Shown: positions 45,838-54,492 of the stretch, piece after piece | Layout of the letters: each line of letters starts with the position of its first letter | How positions within the stretch are numbered: position 1 is the first letter of the stretch | NCBI GenBank assembly: GCA_023268255.1 | Contig: JALNJX010000001.1 | Coordinates: forward strand, 1 to 64,000 | Origin: Candidatus Wolframiiraptor sinensis | Lineage (GTDB): Archaea; Thermoproteota; Nitrososphaeria_A; Caldarchaeales; Wolframiiraptoraceae | DNA length: 64,000 bases | Direction: 5' to 3' | The notes under the pieces: model-generated | The model's database searches: none | What the model was told of the DNA's origin: nothing | What the model saw: only the letters and a program-made list of their open reading frames with translations | Made by a program: the position numbers and the translations under genes

Positions 45838-47067
45838 TTAGCCTCGCATCAGGATCTCAACGCCGGGCATCTTGCCGCCGGATAGATAGTGGATTAGGGC
45901 TCCGCCCGCTAGGCTGACGTATGAGAAGTCCTCGACCCTGAGCCCGACGAGGTTTATGGCCGTCGACGAATCGCCTCCGCCGATCAAGGCGAAGGCCTTT
46001 GACCTCGCCAAAGCCCTGTAGATCTCCGCAGTCCCCTTCCTGAAGTTCTCGTGCTCGTATGCTCCCGCGGGCCCCTTAACTATTATCGCATCATCCTCGC
46101 TCGCGGATCTTATTATGTCCGCATATGTCGAGGCGGTCTCGCTCCCTATATCCATGATGGGGCCTGGAGACGGGAGATTCTCGACCCTAATCTCCTCGCG
46201 CCTTCCATCGATCTCGTAGGCCACGTCAATGGGCTTCCTCAGCCGATCTCCGAGCTTTGTCGCCAGATCTCTCACCTTGCCTATGAGGGGCTCAAATCCC
46301 TTCTTCCTGATATATGCCATGCTGGGCTCTCCGAGATTCCTACCTTCGGATGCGAGGAAGAGCTGGCCTAGAATTCCGGCGGAGAGCAGAATCTTGATCT
46401 CGGGCTTGCGCCTGCTGAGAAGTGCTTCGATGACCTTTATGCAGTCGTCGGGCTTGTTTCCGCCCATGAAGAGTATTATGCTGCTCCGCTTCTCGAGTAT
46501 CTCGCTGAGCGCCTTGAGCTCCCTCTCCATGACCCTGCCGGCCACTGTGGGGAGAACCGCGGCGAACCCGACTATTGATGCATGAGCCCTATGAGCCGCC
46601 GAGAACGCATCCAAGACGAATAGATCCGCCAGTCCAGATAGCTTCGAAACTAATGCGCCCCTTGCATGCTCCTCCGGGCTCTTCTCCGCGGTCTCCTCAT
46701 CAAGAATCCTAACATTCTCTAGGAGCAGTATCTCGCCGCTTCTAAGGCTCTTAACCGCCTCCACAGCCTTTTCACCGATGAGATCTGGGACGTACTTCAC
46801 CGGCTTGCCAACATGCTTCGAGAGGAACTTAGCATGCTGCTCGAGTGGGAGGAAGTCTGGATCGCCCTTTCTCCCCTGATGAGCGAGAACCACGACCCTG
46901 GCACCCTTCTCAGCAAGCTCCTTAAGAGTCTCGGCATGCGCCTGTATCCTCTCATTATCCTGTATCATCCCAGTCTGTGGGTCTATCGGAGAATTCAGAT
47001 CAGCTCTCACGATCACCACCTTGCCGCGAACATCCACGTCATCTAGGGTCTTGAAGGCCGGGCACAC
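45838..47067 (-). CDS. pgk: Phosphoglycerate kinase
   Basis: A 409-residue kinase interconverting 1,3-bisphosphoglycerate and 3-phosphoglycerate. Motifs: V-R-A-D-L-N-S-P-I, LAHQGRKGDPD (AHQGR variant of SHxGRP), LLENVRI, the FVLDAFSAAHRAHAS substrate loop, and GGGDSSTAINLVG at the nucleotide site. GTG 47067. It is followed by ppcA after 95 bases on the same strand. With the nearby gap gene it covers the lower trunk of glycolysis/gluconeogenesis. Confidence 0.93.
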   Translation of the reverse strand: MCPAFKTLDDVDVRGKVVIVRADLNSPIDPQTGMIQDNERIQAHAETLKELAEKGARVVVLAHQGRKGDPDFLPLEQHAKFLSKHVGKPVKYVPDLIGEKAVEAVKSLRSGEILLLENVRILDEETAEKSPEEHARGALVSKLSGLADLFVLDAFSAAHRAHASIVGFAAVLPTVAGRVMERELKALSEILEKRSSIILFMGGNKPDDCIKVIEALLSRRKPEIKILLSAGILGQLFLASEGRNLGEPSMAYIRKKGFEPLIGKVRDLATKLGDRLRKPIDVAYEIDGRREEIRVENLPSPGPIMDIGSETASTYADIIRSASEDDAIIVKGPAGAYEHENFRKGTAEIYRALARSKAFALIGGGDSSTAINLVGLRVEDFSYVSLAGGALIHYLSGGKMPGVEILMRG

Positions 47068-47191
47068 TCCACATCACCGACAAGAATACTCCCCTTATGG
47101 GAAGTTAAAACCATTAAGCCCAATGCTCGTTGCCGAGGCGCACCCTAGAAGATTTTTCAATACCGAAGGGCGAGAGTGATGTTGAGGGGAG

Positions 47192-48052
47192 ATGGAGCTT
47201 AGGAGGCTGGGAAGAACGGATGTCCTCATTCCGGCTCTAGGACTTGGAACATGGGAGATGGGTGGAAGAGATTACCCGGATTTTTCTAGGGATGTGGAGG
47301 TTGTGGAGATAGTGAGGTACGCGATTAGGAGAGGCGTAAAGCTCATTGATACGGCCGAGATGTATGGGGCTGGGCATTGCGAGGAGCTCGTGGGAGAGGC
47401 GGTCAAGGAGTTCCCGAGAGAAGAGGTCTTCATAGCAACCAAGATATGGCCCTACAACCTGAAGTTCAAGGATGTCTTCGAGTCTCTGAGTAGAAGCCTT
47501 GATAGATTAGGGGTGGATTATATCGACCTATACCAGATACATTTCCCGAATCCATTCATACCACTTAGGGAGACCATGAAAGCTATGGAGAAGCTCGTTG
47601 ACGAGGGCAAGATCAGGTTCATCGGCGTCAGCAACTTCAGCGTCAAGGAGCTCGAGGAGGCGATGAACCATCTCTCGAGATACGATATAGTCTCGAACCA
47701 GGTTCTCTACAATCCCCTAGACAGGCTCATAGAGCATGAAATCCTGCCCTTCTGCGCAAGAAACGGAATAACGATCATAGCATATAGACCTCTCGGAAAA
47801 GGCTCTCTCCTGAAAGATCCCTACAGGAGGATTTTAGAGGGCTTTGGGAGAAAATATGGGAAGACGCCTGCGCAGATCTTGATAAACTGGGTTATACGCC
47901 ATGAGAACATAATAGCGCTATCGAAGACGATGAGTAAGGAGCACTTGGACGAGCTTCTCGGAGGCATGGGATGGAGAATGGAGCCTGAGGATTATGAAAG
48001 GCTTCCAGAACTCTTATCCGAGGCTGGCGGCGAGCAGGAGAAAAAGAGTTAG
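47192..48052 (+). CDS. Aldo/keto reductase
   Basis: A 286-residue NADPH-dependent oxidoreductase of the AKR superfamily. Catalytic tetrad in order: D (IDTAEMYG, Asp and Tyr), K in IATKIWPYN and H in LYQIHFP. GVSNFSVKELEEAM and the C-terminal NWVIRHENIIALSKTM nucleotide region are clear. ATG 47192 follows GAGGGGAG. Divergent from pgk and convergent with the GAPDH gene (14 bases between stops). Substrate unknown. Confidence 0.88.
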   Translation: MELRRLGRTDVLIPALGLGTWEMGGRDYPDFSRDVEVVEIVRYAIRRGVKLIDTAEMYGAGHCEELVGEAVKEFPREEVFIATKIWPYNLKFKDVFESLSRSLDRLGVDYIDLYQIHFPNPFIPLRETMKAMEKLVDEGKIRFIGVSNFSVKELEEAMNHLSRYDIVSNQVLYNPLDRLIEHEILPFCARNGITIIAYRPLGKGSLLKDPYRRILEGFGRKYGKTPAQILINWVIRHENIIALSKTMSKEHLDELLGGMGWRMEPEDYERLPELLSEAGGEQEKKS

Positions 48053-48066
48053 AAGGTAAAGGAGGC

Positions 48067-49086
48067 CTAAAGCTGCTTATTGATCAGCAGAATTATGTCT
48101 ATGAGCCTATTACTGTAGCCCCACTCATTATCGTACCAACCCAGAACCTTGACTATGTCACCCCTGTCCCCTAAAGTCATTATATTCTGCCCATCTATGA
48201 TGCATGAGGCCGGGTTGCCGATTATGTCAACCGAGACTATCGGGTCCTCCGTGTACTCGAGTATCCCCCTCATCCTGCCCTCGGCCGCCCTCTTATAGGC
48301 ATTCTTCACTTCATCGACCGTTACCTCGCGGTCGAGCAGCGCTACCAAGTCCGTTATCGAGCCATCCGGAACCGGGACCCGCAGTGCTATGCCGTGTAGC
48401 TTCCCCTTAACCTCCGGGATGACCAAGTGAAGCGCTTTCGCCGCACCGGTCGTCGTCGGGATTATAGAGAGAGCCGCGGCCCTGGCCCTTCGAAGATCCT
48501 CGTGAACTAAGTCGAGAACCCTCTGATCATTCGTGTAAGCATGGACCGTCGTCATGAACCCTTTCTTTATCCCGAAGTTGTCCAGCAGTACCTTGACCAT
48601 CGGGGCGAGGCAGTTCGTCGTGCAGGATGCGCCGGAGATGACGTCGTGCTTCTTGACATCCAGCATCTCATCGTTCACGCCCGGCACTATCGTTACATCG
48701 GCGTTCTTCGAGGGCGCGGAAATCAAGACCTTCTTCACGCCATCCCTGAGATGCAGGGCCGCCTTCTCTCTATCCGTGAACCTGCCGGTAGCTTCGACCA
48801 CCAGATCAACCTCGGCCTTATTCCAAGGGATTTTAGCAGGATCCATTTCATGGAATCCTAAGAGCTCACGGCCATCGATTACTATGCCCTTATCCGTCGC
48901 CTCCACCTTCCTATCCCATTTTTTGTGCACAGAATCGTACCTCAGTAGGAACGCTGTTACCTTATTGTCCGCTATCTCGTTAAAAGCTACTATCTCGAAG
49001 CTCTTACCATGCTCGGGATGCTGGAAGGCTGCCCGCGCAAATAGCCGCCCTATCCTCCCCATACCATTTACTCCGACCCTCAGCAT
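48067..49086 (-). CDS. gap: Glyceraldehyde-3-phosphate dehydrogenase, bacterial (class I) type
   Basis: A 339-residue phosphorylating GAPDH of bacterial/eukaryotic class I. Marks: VGVNGMGRIGRLFARAA, VVEATGRF, ISAPSKNAD, active-site SGASCTTNCLAP, TTVHAYTNDQ, SIIPTTTGAAKA and WYDNEWGYSNRL. The usual archaeal enzyme (class II) has a different active-site sequence and no such pattern. Transfer from bacteria is therefore likely. ATG 49086 with GAGGTG upstream and TATA GAATATATCC (49108-49119). Operator-like repeats lie beyond the TATA. Confidence 0.92.
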   Translation of the reverse strand: MLRVGVNGMGRIGRLFARAAFQHPEHGKSFEIVAFNEIADNKVTAFLLRYDSVHKKWDRKVEATDKGIVIDGRELLGFHEMDPAKIPWNKAEVDLVVEATGRFTDREKAALHLRDGVKKVLISAPSKNADVTIVPGVNDEMLDVKKHDVISGASCTTNCLAPMVKVLLDNFGIKKGFMTTVHAYTNDQRVLDLVHEDLRRARAAALSIIPTTTGAAKALHLVIPEVKGKLHGIALRVPVPDGSITDLVALLDREVTVDEVKNAYKRAAEGRMRGILEYTEDPIVSVDIIGNPASCIIDGQNIMTLGDRGDIVKVLGWYDNEWGYSNRLIDIILLINKQL

Positions 49087-49132
49087 ATCCTAAGCACCTC
49101 ACTTGAGAATGGATATATTCGGGATTATTAAC

Positions 49133-49193
49133 CATATCTTAATAAGCATATCTTAATAGCTACCATCTTAGTAGTAATAAGCATATCTTAATA
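49133..49193. repeat. Operator-like direct repeats between gap and the RHH-nucleotidyltransferase gene
   Basis: CATATCTTAATA occurs at 49133-49144, 49147-49158 and 49182-49193. The last two are inside an 18-base identical repeat AATAAGCATATCTTAATA (49141-49158 and 49176-49193). Each contains TAAG-CATAT-CTTA, a short inverted repeat as bound by ribbon-helix-helix dimers. They lie between the divergent TATA boxes of gap (49108-49119) and the RHH fusion (about 49250). Confidence 0.6.
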
Positions 49194-49284
49194 AGGTATG
49201 CTTCATGCACGCATTAGAAAAAGCTTTTGGGAGGGGCGGTCTGCATAAACATTATATGTAAATTACTCCACATATTCTAGCGAT

Positions 49285-50121
49285 ATGCAGAAGCATAGAA
49301 CGAGTATAGAATTTCCGGATGATCTTTGGAGGCAGCTTAGTAGCAGGATACCCGCTAGGCGGCGGACAGCATTCATAATTGAGGCGGTTCGGGAGAAGCT
49401 TATCCGCGAATCCATGAAATGCTTGATCCTATGCGGCGGCCTAGGAGTGGGGATGGGGCCCCTAAGCAAGAGTATTCCGAAGGTGATGATGCCCGTCGGC
49501 TACAAGCCCCTGCTAGAGCACACAATATGCAGGCTTAGAGATCAAGGTCTCAACCACTTCATCCTGGCAGTGAGCCATCTGAGCGAGCACATCATAAGAT
49601 ATTTCGGGGATGGCGGCTCACTCAGGGTTAAGATAGATTACTCCGTGGAGAAGATCCCGCTCGGGACCGCGGGAGCAATCAGGAATGCGGAGGATAAGAT
49701 CGATGGCAGATTCATAGTAGTCTATGGAGACGTGCTATTCAATGGCCTGAATATAGGCGATCTCCTGAGATTTCATGAGGAGAGGAACGCCATCGCCACC
49801 ATGGCATTAGCTAAAGTCGAGGATGCTAGTAGATTCGGCTTAGTATCGCTTGATGAAAGTAACCGGGTTGTAGCCTTCCGCGAGAAGCCCAAGCAACCGA
49901 TCTCGGGACTGGTTAATGCCGGGATATATGTCTTCGAGCCTCAGATCCTAGACTATATTCCCGCTCTGACCTACTGCTCACTGGAAGAGCACGTATTTCC
50001 CGAGCTCATAGAGAGGGGAAAGCTCTATGCCTATCCATATAACGGCTACTGGGCTGATATCGGGTCTCCGGAGGACTATGAGCAGGTCTGGAAAGATTAT
50101 TTTACGGGTCTCATTGGTTAA
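49285..50121 (+). CDS. Ribbon-helix-helix domain fused to a sugar-nucleotidyltransferase domain
   Basis: A 278-residue chain of two parts. Residues 1-43 (RTSIEFPDDLWRQL then RRRTAFIIEAVREKLIRES) form a CopG/VapB-like ribbon-helix-helix DNA-binding unit. Residues 44-278 are a glucose-1-phosphate nucleotidyltransferase-like domain: LILCGGLG, PLGTAGAIRNAE, VVYGDVLFN with the metal Asp, FREKP and NAGIYVFE. The nucleotide signature that should read GG-x-GTRL is CGGLGVGM, so the key Arg is missing; the Lys of I-P-K is kept. Possibly a sugar- or nucleotide-sensing regulator. ATG 49285, TATA at about 49250. Confidence 0.75.
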   Translation: MQKHRTSIEFPDDLWRQLSSRIPARRRTAFIIEAVREKLIRESMKCLILCGGLGVGMGPLSKSIPKVMMPVGYKPLLEHTICRLRDQGLNHFILAVSHLSEHIIRYFGDGGSLRVKIDYSVEKIPLGTAGAIRNAEDKIDGRFIVVYGDVLFNGLNIGDLLRFHEERNAIATMALAKVEDASRFGLVSLDESNRVVAFREKPKQPISGLVNAGIYVFEPQILDYIPALTYCSLEEHVFPELIERGKLYAYPYNGYWADIGSPEDYEQVWKDYFTGLIG

Positions 50122-50130
50122 GTTACCCAT

Positions 50131-50150
50131 TTTTGAGTAATTACTCAAAA
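50131..50150. promoter_or_regulatory. 20-bp palindromic operator upstream of the riboflavin transporter gene
   Basis: TTTTGAGTAATTACTCAAAA is perfectly self-complementary and abuts the TATA-like TTTATTAATT (50151-50160) of the ECF S-component gene (ATG 50185). A protein bound here would block TBP/TFB. Riboflavin regulators of the RbkR type use palindromes upstream of such genes, but I cannot confirm the consensus. Confidence 0.55.
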
Positions 50151-50184
50151 TTTATTAATTCACTGGAACCAGGCTCGTCCTGCC

Positions 50185-50841
50185 ATGAGGACTATCAAGC
50201 AGGTTGCAGCAGCAAGTTGTCTAGCAAGTCTAGCAGCCCTCTTAGCGGTCCTGCCGCTTTCATTTCCATTTCCCATAATCCCTTACCTGAAATTTGATTT
50301 GGCGGAGGTTCCAGTTTTCCTTGCTTTCCTCACGCTAGGCCCGTCGGCTGGTGTATTCTCCGCGGCCGTCTACTGGCTTGTCCTGCTTTTTGTGGGCGCT
50401 TTCTCACCACTAGGCCCTACGATGAAATTCGCGGCGGTGCTCTCGACCTTGATCGGTCTCTGGGCTGGCTTCAAGCTAAGGCCGTCACGAGGAATGGGCT
50501 TCATTTTGGGAATCATTTTCGGATGCATAATTAGAGTCATCTTAATGAGCGTATTTAATTATCTCGTGCTGGTTTACATGTTCCCCGGCTTCTTGGAATT
50601 TGCCGCAGCAAGTATTTCAGCCTTCCTTGGCCTGAGAATAGTAGATGAGCTGGCTGCCCTACCCCTGATAATGATCTTCACGGCGATATTTAACGTGCTT
50701 CATGTCCCTCTAAGCATAATCCCGGCATACTTGGTGGTTAAATCGCTGATTAAGGTTGGAGAAAGCAGAGGTGGAGCATATGAGCTCTGGTATGCCAGGC
50801 TCGCTAGGGTTGCTTCGAAGCGATCTCCTCAGCGATCTTGA
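50185..50841 (+). CDS. ribU: ECF transporter S component, RibU-like (riboflavin uptake)
   Basis: A 218-residue membrane protein with six helices. The N-terminal IPYLKFDLAEVPVFLAFLTLGPSAGV is the typical RibU signature, followed by conserved GAFSPLGPTMKFAAVLST-type second motif. S components bind the vitamin and use shared energising subunits (EcfA/EcfT), which are not encoded nearby. The last 38 bases overlap the 3' end of the convergent FAU-1 gene. Confidence 0.82.
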   Translation: MRTIKQVAAASCLASLAALLAVLPLSFPFPIIPYLKFDLAEVPVFLAFLTLGPSAGVFSAAVYWLVLLFVGAFSPLGPTMKFAAVLSTLIGLWAGFKLRPSRGMGFILGIIFGCIIRVILMSVFNYLVLVYMFPGFLEFAAASISAFLGLRIVDELAALPLIMIFTAIFNVLHVPLSIIPAYLVVKSLIKVGESRGGAYELWYARLARVASKRSPQRS

Positions 50842-51766
50842 GAGCCGCCTTCTTCAGCTCCTCGCTTATCCTATTCTCCTGGACAGCTTTCTCCAAGCCA
50901 TCGGCGTCCACGATCTCCGGGCCTGAGCTCGGCTTGACGACTACATCCACCTCGAGGTCGAAGTAGTGCACGTGATCCGGGTATACCGAGACCGGCGTCG
51001 AGATGTTGTAGTAGCAGCCCTTGAGCGCGCCCGAGATGCTGTAATAGCTGGTCTTAATCCATGGGCGGAATCTCGAGATCTCTGTCATCGCATAGTCTCC
51101 GGGGCACTTCTCTATCCCAAGACCATCATATATCCCGAACCCCATTATCCTCCTCATGAGCCTGATCGAACCGTCGGATCTCCCGACAACTCTACCATGT
51201 CCGAGGATTATCCTCCTTCCATCGGGCTTCAGGTGGATGATCTTGACCGTGGACCCGATTCTTGGGGAGATGCTTAGAACTTGCTCGCGGAAGCTCCTAG
51301 ACATCTCTTCAGCTGGGACGACTCCCTTCTCCACCATGTCCTCAGCTATCGTCACCATGCTCGATAACCCCTCGCCGCCGGCTCTGCAATAATGGTGATA
51401 TGGAACTGTGTAGGCTATCGTGGCTCTCAGCTCATCGAGCTTGAGCTTCGCGTCATTAGGGAAGCCCATTCTCGCGCTCAGGAGGCCGCCCGAGTCCTTA
51501 ACCCCCAAGACTATCAGATCCGCGAAGGTTTTGCGGAGGACATCTATCACGGATTCAACGGCCTCAGAGGAGCCTCTTATCTCGATGCAATTTCGATCGG
51601 ATGTTAAGTCCGTTATCTCGGCGTCAGGCGGATCACGCGATGATACGCCGAACCTCTCCGATTGGGATCTCGTCGGTCTCGTTAAGGTGAAGCCGCTGGA
51701 TAAGAGTAGATGGATTAGGGCCGTCGAGTAGATTCCCCGCACCATTAACTTCACGGAATTCTCCAC
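50804..51766 (-). CDS. fau-1: FAU-1-like RNA-binding protein / ribonuclease (DUF402)
   Basis: A 320-residue protein of the FAU-1 (AU-1) family. The N-terminal part starts VRGIYSTALIHLLLSSGF as in FAU-1, the centre (about 90-180) carries the RNase E/G-like core with YHHYCRAGG, and the C-terminal DUF402 domain contains YYNISTPVSVYPDHVHYFDLEVDVVVKP. Pyrococcus FAU-1 is reported to mature 5S rRNA and bind AU-rich RNA. Shorter than euryarchaeal forms (about 470), with the S1 region reduced. Confidence 0.75.
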   Translation of the reverse strand: MENSVKLMVRGIYSTALIHLLLSSGFTLTRPTRSQSERFGVSSRDPPDAEITDLTSDRNCIEIRGSSEAVESVIDVLRKTFADLIVLGVKDSGGLLSARMGFPNDAKLKLDELRATIAYTVPYHHYCRAGGEGLSSMVTIAEDMVEKGVVPAEEMSRSFREQVLSISPRIGSTVKIIHLKPDGRRIILGHGRVVGRSDGSIRLMRRIMGFGIYDGLGIEKCPGDYAMTEISRFRPWIKTSYYSISGALKGCYYNISTPVSVYPDHVHYFDLEVDVVVKPSSGPEIVDADGLEKAVQENRISEELKKAALKIAEEIASKQP

Positions 51767-51812
51767 CTCCGCTTACCGTGAGGCGATGCGCGCCGCCGAA
51801 TCTGATCATCGA

Positions 51813-53357
51813 TCACGTTATGGTTCTCGGTGACTGCGGCAGCCTTTTGATGATGCTCTTTATTGAGTCAGGCCATTCGTCGAAGTCGAATCCATGCCTT
51901 GCTAGGAATCCAATTGCCCACCTGCTTATCCCGTGGCCGACGCATCCTGTCCAGATCTGCCGACCTCTAGCCTCCTTTATCCTAAAGTTCTCCACGTAGA
52001 AGTCCTTGTGAACGCTTGCCGCCGTTATCTCAAGCCATTCGGCCTCATCTCTTGGGCCGCGGTAGGGCAGGTAAACCTCCACATCCAGCGTTGGGATCTT
52101 ATCTACATGTGAGACGTCTATCAGCCTTTTCGAAGCTTCTTGGGGCGAGAGGTAGAATGGAGCTCCGGCGACGAGCCTCCACTCCATATCCAGATCCTTC
52201 TCGAGGACCTCTATCGTCAGCTCTGTTACGCGGTTTCTCAGCTCTATCACCTGATCCGGGGATCCGAGGAAGACCATTTCCATTCTGAGGAACTCGTTCG
52301 TCCTCACGAGGCCTTCGACGCCGCCGGCCTCATTCCTCCACGTCCAGCCGCCCATAACCTCGTAAGCCTTCACCGGCAGATCCTCGAGCCTGACTATCTC
52401 GCCGCTGAAGAATTGGTAGAACGCGGTGCACTGGATCGCCTCCATAATGTACTCGGGCTCGCCGAGGATATTCTTCAGCAGATCCGTCCGAAGCTCCCTC
52501 CTCAGCTTGAACTCCCGCTTGAACTCCTCGAAGGCCGATGGATCCCTCGGCGGAACGCATACGTAGAAGACCCCGTCGGGCAGATGCTCGATATACGTTG
52601 TCAGCCTCTTGTAAACCTCCATGGGCACGAGCCTCGGGAACATCCACTCATCAAATCCGAGGGGCTTCGCAATCCGCTCTACGAGCAGCTGTATGATCGC
52701 CCTGATGAGCGCGGCCATGGGCGGCATGTAGATCCATTGACCTCTACCTGGATACCTCTTCACCCACCCCCTCCTCTCGGCCTCAGCCGCGACATCTGCC
52801 ACGAGCTTATGCGTCTTCTCAGCGCCCCTCTTCAGCACAGTCCCGAATGGTGCTAGCTTCTCGCCCTCTGGAGGAGCTTCCTCAACTCTAATGAGCCTGA
52901 GCGCTCTATCCACCACCCTCTCCTTGAGATCGTGCTCGGTCAAGTTTTGAAAGATGAGAACGAGGTCTCCATTCGACTCACTCACCTCGGCAACTCCCTG
53001 CAGAAGCTCCTCTGCACGTTGTCTCCCCACATGGCCTCCGCTGATCCTCGCCTCCAGGCTTTCTACGATGACGCGCCTAGTGCCGATCCTCTTGGCCCCG
53101 ACTTTCTGAGCTAGAATATTCTTCAGCCTGAGGAGAACGTCATGCGCCCTGAGGCTCCTCCCAGACCTAATCGAGACCTTCAGAAGATTTCCCTCGACAT
53201 TCCAGCTCAGGAGCTCCGCGGCCTCCTCGCCATACTTCTCCACGGCCCTCTCGAGGAAACTTTCAAGCTCGTCAAATGCCTCCCTTATCTCCTGCATCGC
53301 TCCGCCCGCGTCCGAGCTCAGCTCGATTCTCCCCAGGAGCTGGAGTCTAAGGCTCAT
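51813..53357 (-). CDS. serS: Seryl-tRNA synthetase, type 2 (methanogen-type)
   Basis: A 514-residue class II synthetase of the rare type-2 SerRS. The family N-terminal domain is clear (SGRSLRAHDVLLRLKNILAQ). Zinc ligands expected from the Methanosarcina enzyme are present: C in EAIQCTAFYQFF, E in LVRTNEFLRMEMVF, and C in WTGCVGHGISRW. Motif 3 is GISRW. Type 2 is best known in methanogens; most archaea have the standard type. ATG 53357 (MSLRLQLLGRIELS) corresponds to the family start; a longer frame reaches 53396. Divergent from PCNA. Confidence 0.8.
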   Translation of the reverse strand: MSLRLQLLGRIELSSDAGGAMQEIREAFDELESFLERAVEKYGEEAAELLSWNVEGNLLKVSIRSGRSLRAHDVLLRLKNILAQKVGAKRIGTRRVIVESLEARISGGHVGRQRAEELLQGVAEVSESNGDLVLIFQNLTEHDLKERVVDRALRLIRVEEAPPEGEKLAPFGTVLKRGAEKTHKLVADVAAEAERRGWVKRYPGRGQWIYMPPMAALIRAIIQLLVERIAKPLGFDEWMFPRLVPMEVYKRLTTYIEHLPDGVFYVCVPPRDPSAFEEFKREFKLRRELRTDLLKNILGEPEYIMEAIQCTAFYQFFSGEIVRLEDLPVKAYEVMGGWTWRNEAGGVEGLVRTNEFLRMEMVFLGSPDQVIELRNRVTELTIEVLEKDLDMEWRLVAGAPFYLSPQEASKRLIDVSHVDKIPTLDVEVYLPYRGPRDEAEWLEITAASVHKDFYVENFRIKEARGRQIWTGCVGHGISRWAIGFLARHGFDFDEWPDSIKSIIKRLPQSPRTIT

Positions 53358-53513
53358 CAGGCTCCAGCTAACTAGCCCGCTCAACAACAATATCAATATT
53401 CGCCCGATACTTCCCCCTCGATTTCCAGGGTATAACCTGAGCCGCCCGCCCGCCTCACAGTGGAATCAAACCTTAATTACGCCCAGATGCATGTCTCCAT
53501 CCAGGGGAGGAGT

Positions 53514-54278
53514 ATGTCATTTAGGATGAAGCTGCCGAGCGCGGACTACTTCTCAGACCTACTTAAAGCCATAAACGCGGTCGCGGATGAGGGGACGTTC
53601 AAGCTGACGGCGGATGGGATTAGGCTCGTGGCCATGGATCCCGCCCACATATCGCTCGTGGACTTCGAGCTCTCGAGCTCTGCCGCCGAGGAATATGAGT
53701 GCAACGGCGACCTCCAGATGACCGTGAATATCTCGGAGCTCCTGAAGCTCCTCAAGCACGTCAAGAGCGGCGAGAGCATGATCTTCTCGTATAACGAGGG
53801 CGATAGAAGGCTTGAGCTCGTGATCGTGGACGCAACTGGCTCGAAGCAGAGGATCTTCACGTTCAACACGCTCGAGACCGTGGAGGCTAGAAGCGTTACG
53901 CCGAAGCTCACGTTCGACGCGAAGGCTAGGATAAGCTCATCAGCCGTCAAGGATGCGATCAGGGACTGCAAGGCCCTCAGCGACTACGTGAAGATAACGA
54001 TAAGCCCCGAGGAGGTCGTATTATCGGCTAAGGGAGAGCTCGGCGGAGCCCAGATAAAATTCTCCAAGCACGGCGCCGCGATATACGTGATAGAGGCGAG
54101 TAAGGAGGTTTGGGCGCACTTCAGCATAAACTACCTCGAGAAGATAGTGAAGGCCGGCTCAGCGCTGAGCGATGAGATGGTGATGGAGCTGACGACGAAT
54201 AAGCCGATAAAGCTTGGATTTCCAATACCATCCGGAAGACTAGAATACCTAATAGCCCCGAGAATCGAGGGCACCTAG
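53514..54278 (+). CDS. pcn: PCNA sliding clamp
   Basis: A 254-residue clamp that rings DNA and holds polymerase, ligase and repair enzymes. Signature: LTADGIRLVAMDPAHISLVDFEL in domain I, the interdomain loop region (about 118-134) and VIEASKEVWAHFSINYLEKIVKAG in domain II, ending in P-x-x-x-LEYLIAPRIE. Start at ATG 53514 (MSFRMKLPSADYF) after GGGGAGG; ATG 53526 has more usual spacing and an upstream GTG (53460) is unlikely. Only one PCNA is in this window. Confidence 0.93.
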   Translation: MSFRMKLPSADYFSDLLKAINAVADEGTFKLTADGIRLVAMDPAHISLVDFELSSSAAEEYECNGDLQMTVNISELLKLLKHVKSGESMIFSYNEGDRRLELVIVDATGSKQRIFTFNTLETVEARSVTPKLTFDAKARISSSAVKDAIRDCKALSDYVKITISPEEVVLSAKGELGGAQIKFSKHGAAIYVIEASKEVWAHFSINYLEKIVKAGSALSDEMVMELTTNKPIKLGFPIPSGRLEYLIAPRIEGT

Positions 54279-54353
54279 ACCCCTCTCAGCTTGAATATAG
54301 GCCCGAGACCCGCGATTAACCCTAAATATGAATAGCATGATCTCTCAGCTGCA

Positions 54354-54428
54354 GGGGCCGTGGTCTAGCTTGGCCATGATTCGCGGCTCGGGCCCGCGAG
54401 GTCCTGGGTTCAAATCCCAGCGGCCCCA
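54354..54428 (+). tRNA. tRNA-Pro (CGG)
   Basis: 75 nt. Acceptor GGGGCCG/CGGCCCC, anticodon stem CGCGG/CCGCG with loop CTCGGGC (anticodon CGG), T arm CTGGG-TTCAAAT-CCCAG, discriminator A. No intron, CCA not encoded. TATA-like CCTAAATATG lies about 30 bases upstream. Confidence 0.93.
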
Positions 54429-54492
54429 CACTCGACTTAAAAGCGGAGCAGCCTAAATTAAGAAGGGCAATCCGATTAAGCTGTGGAAGCTG

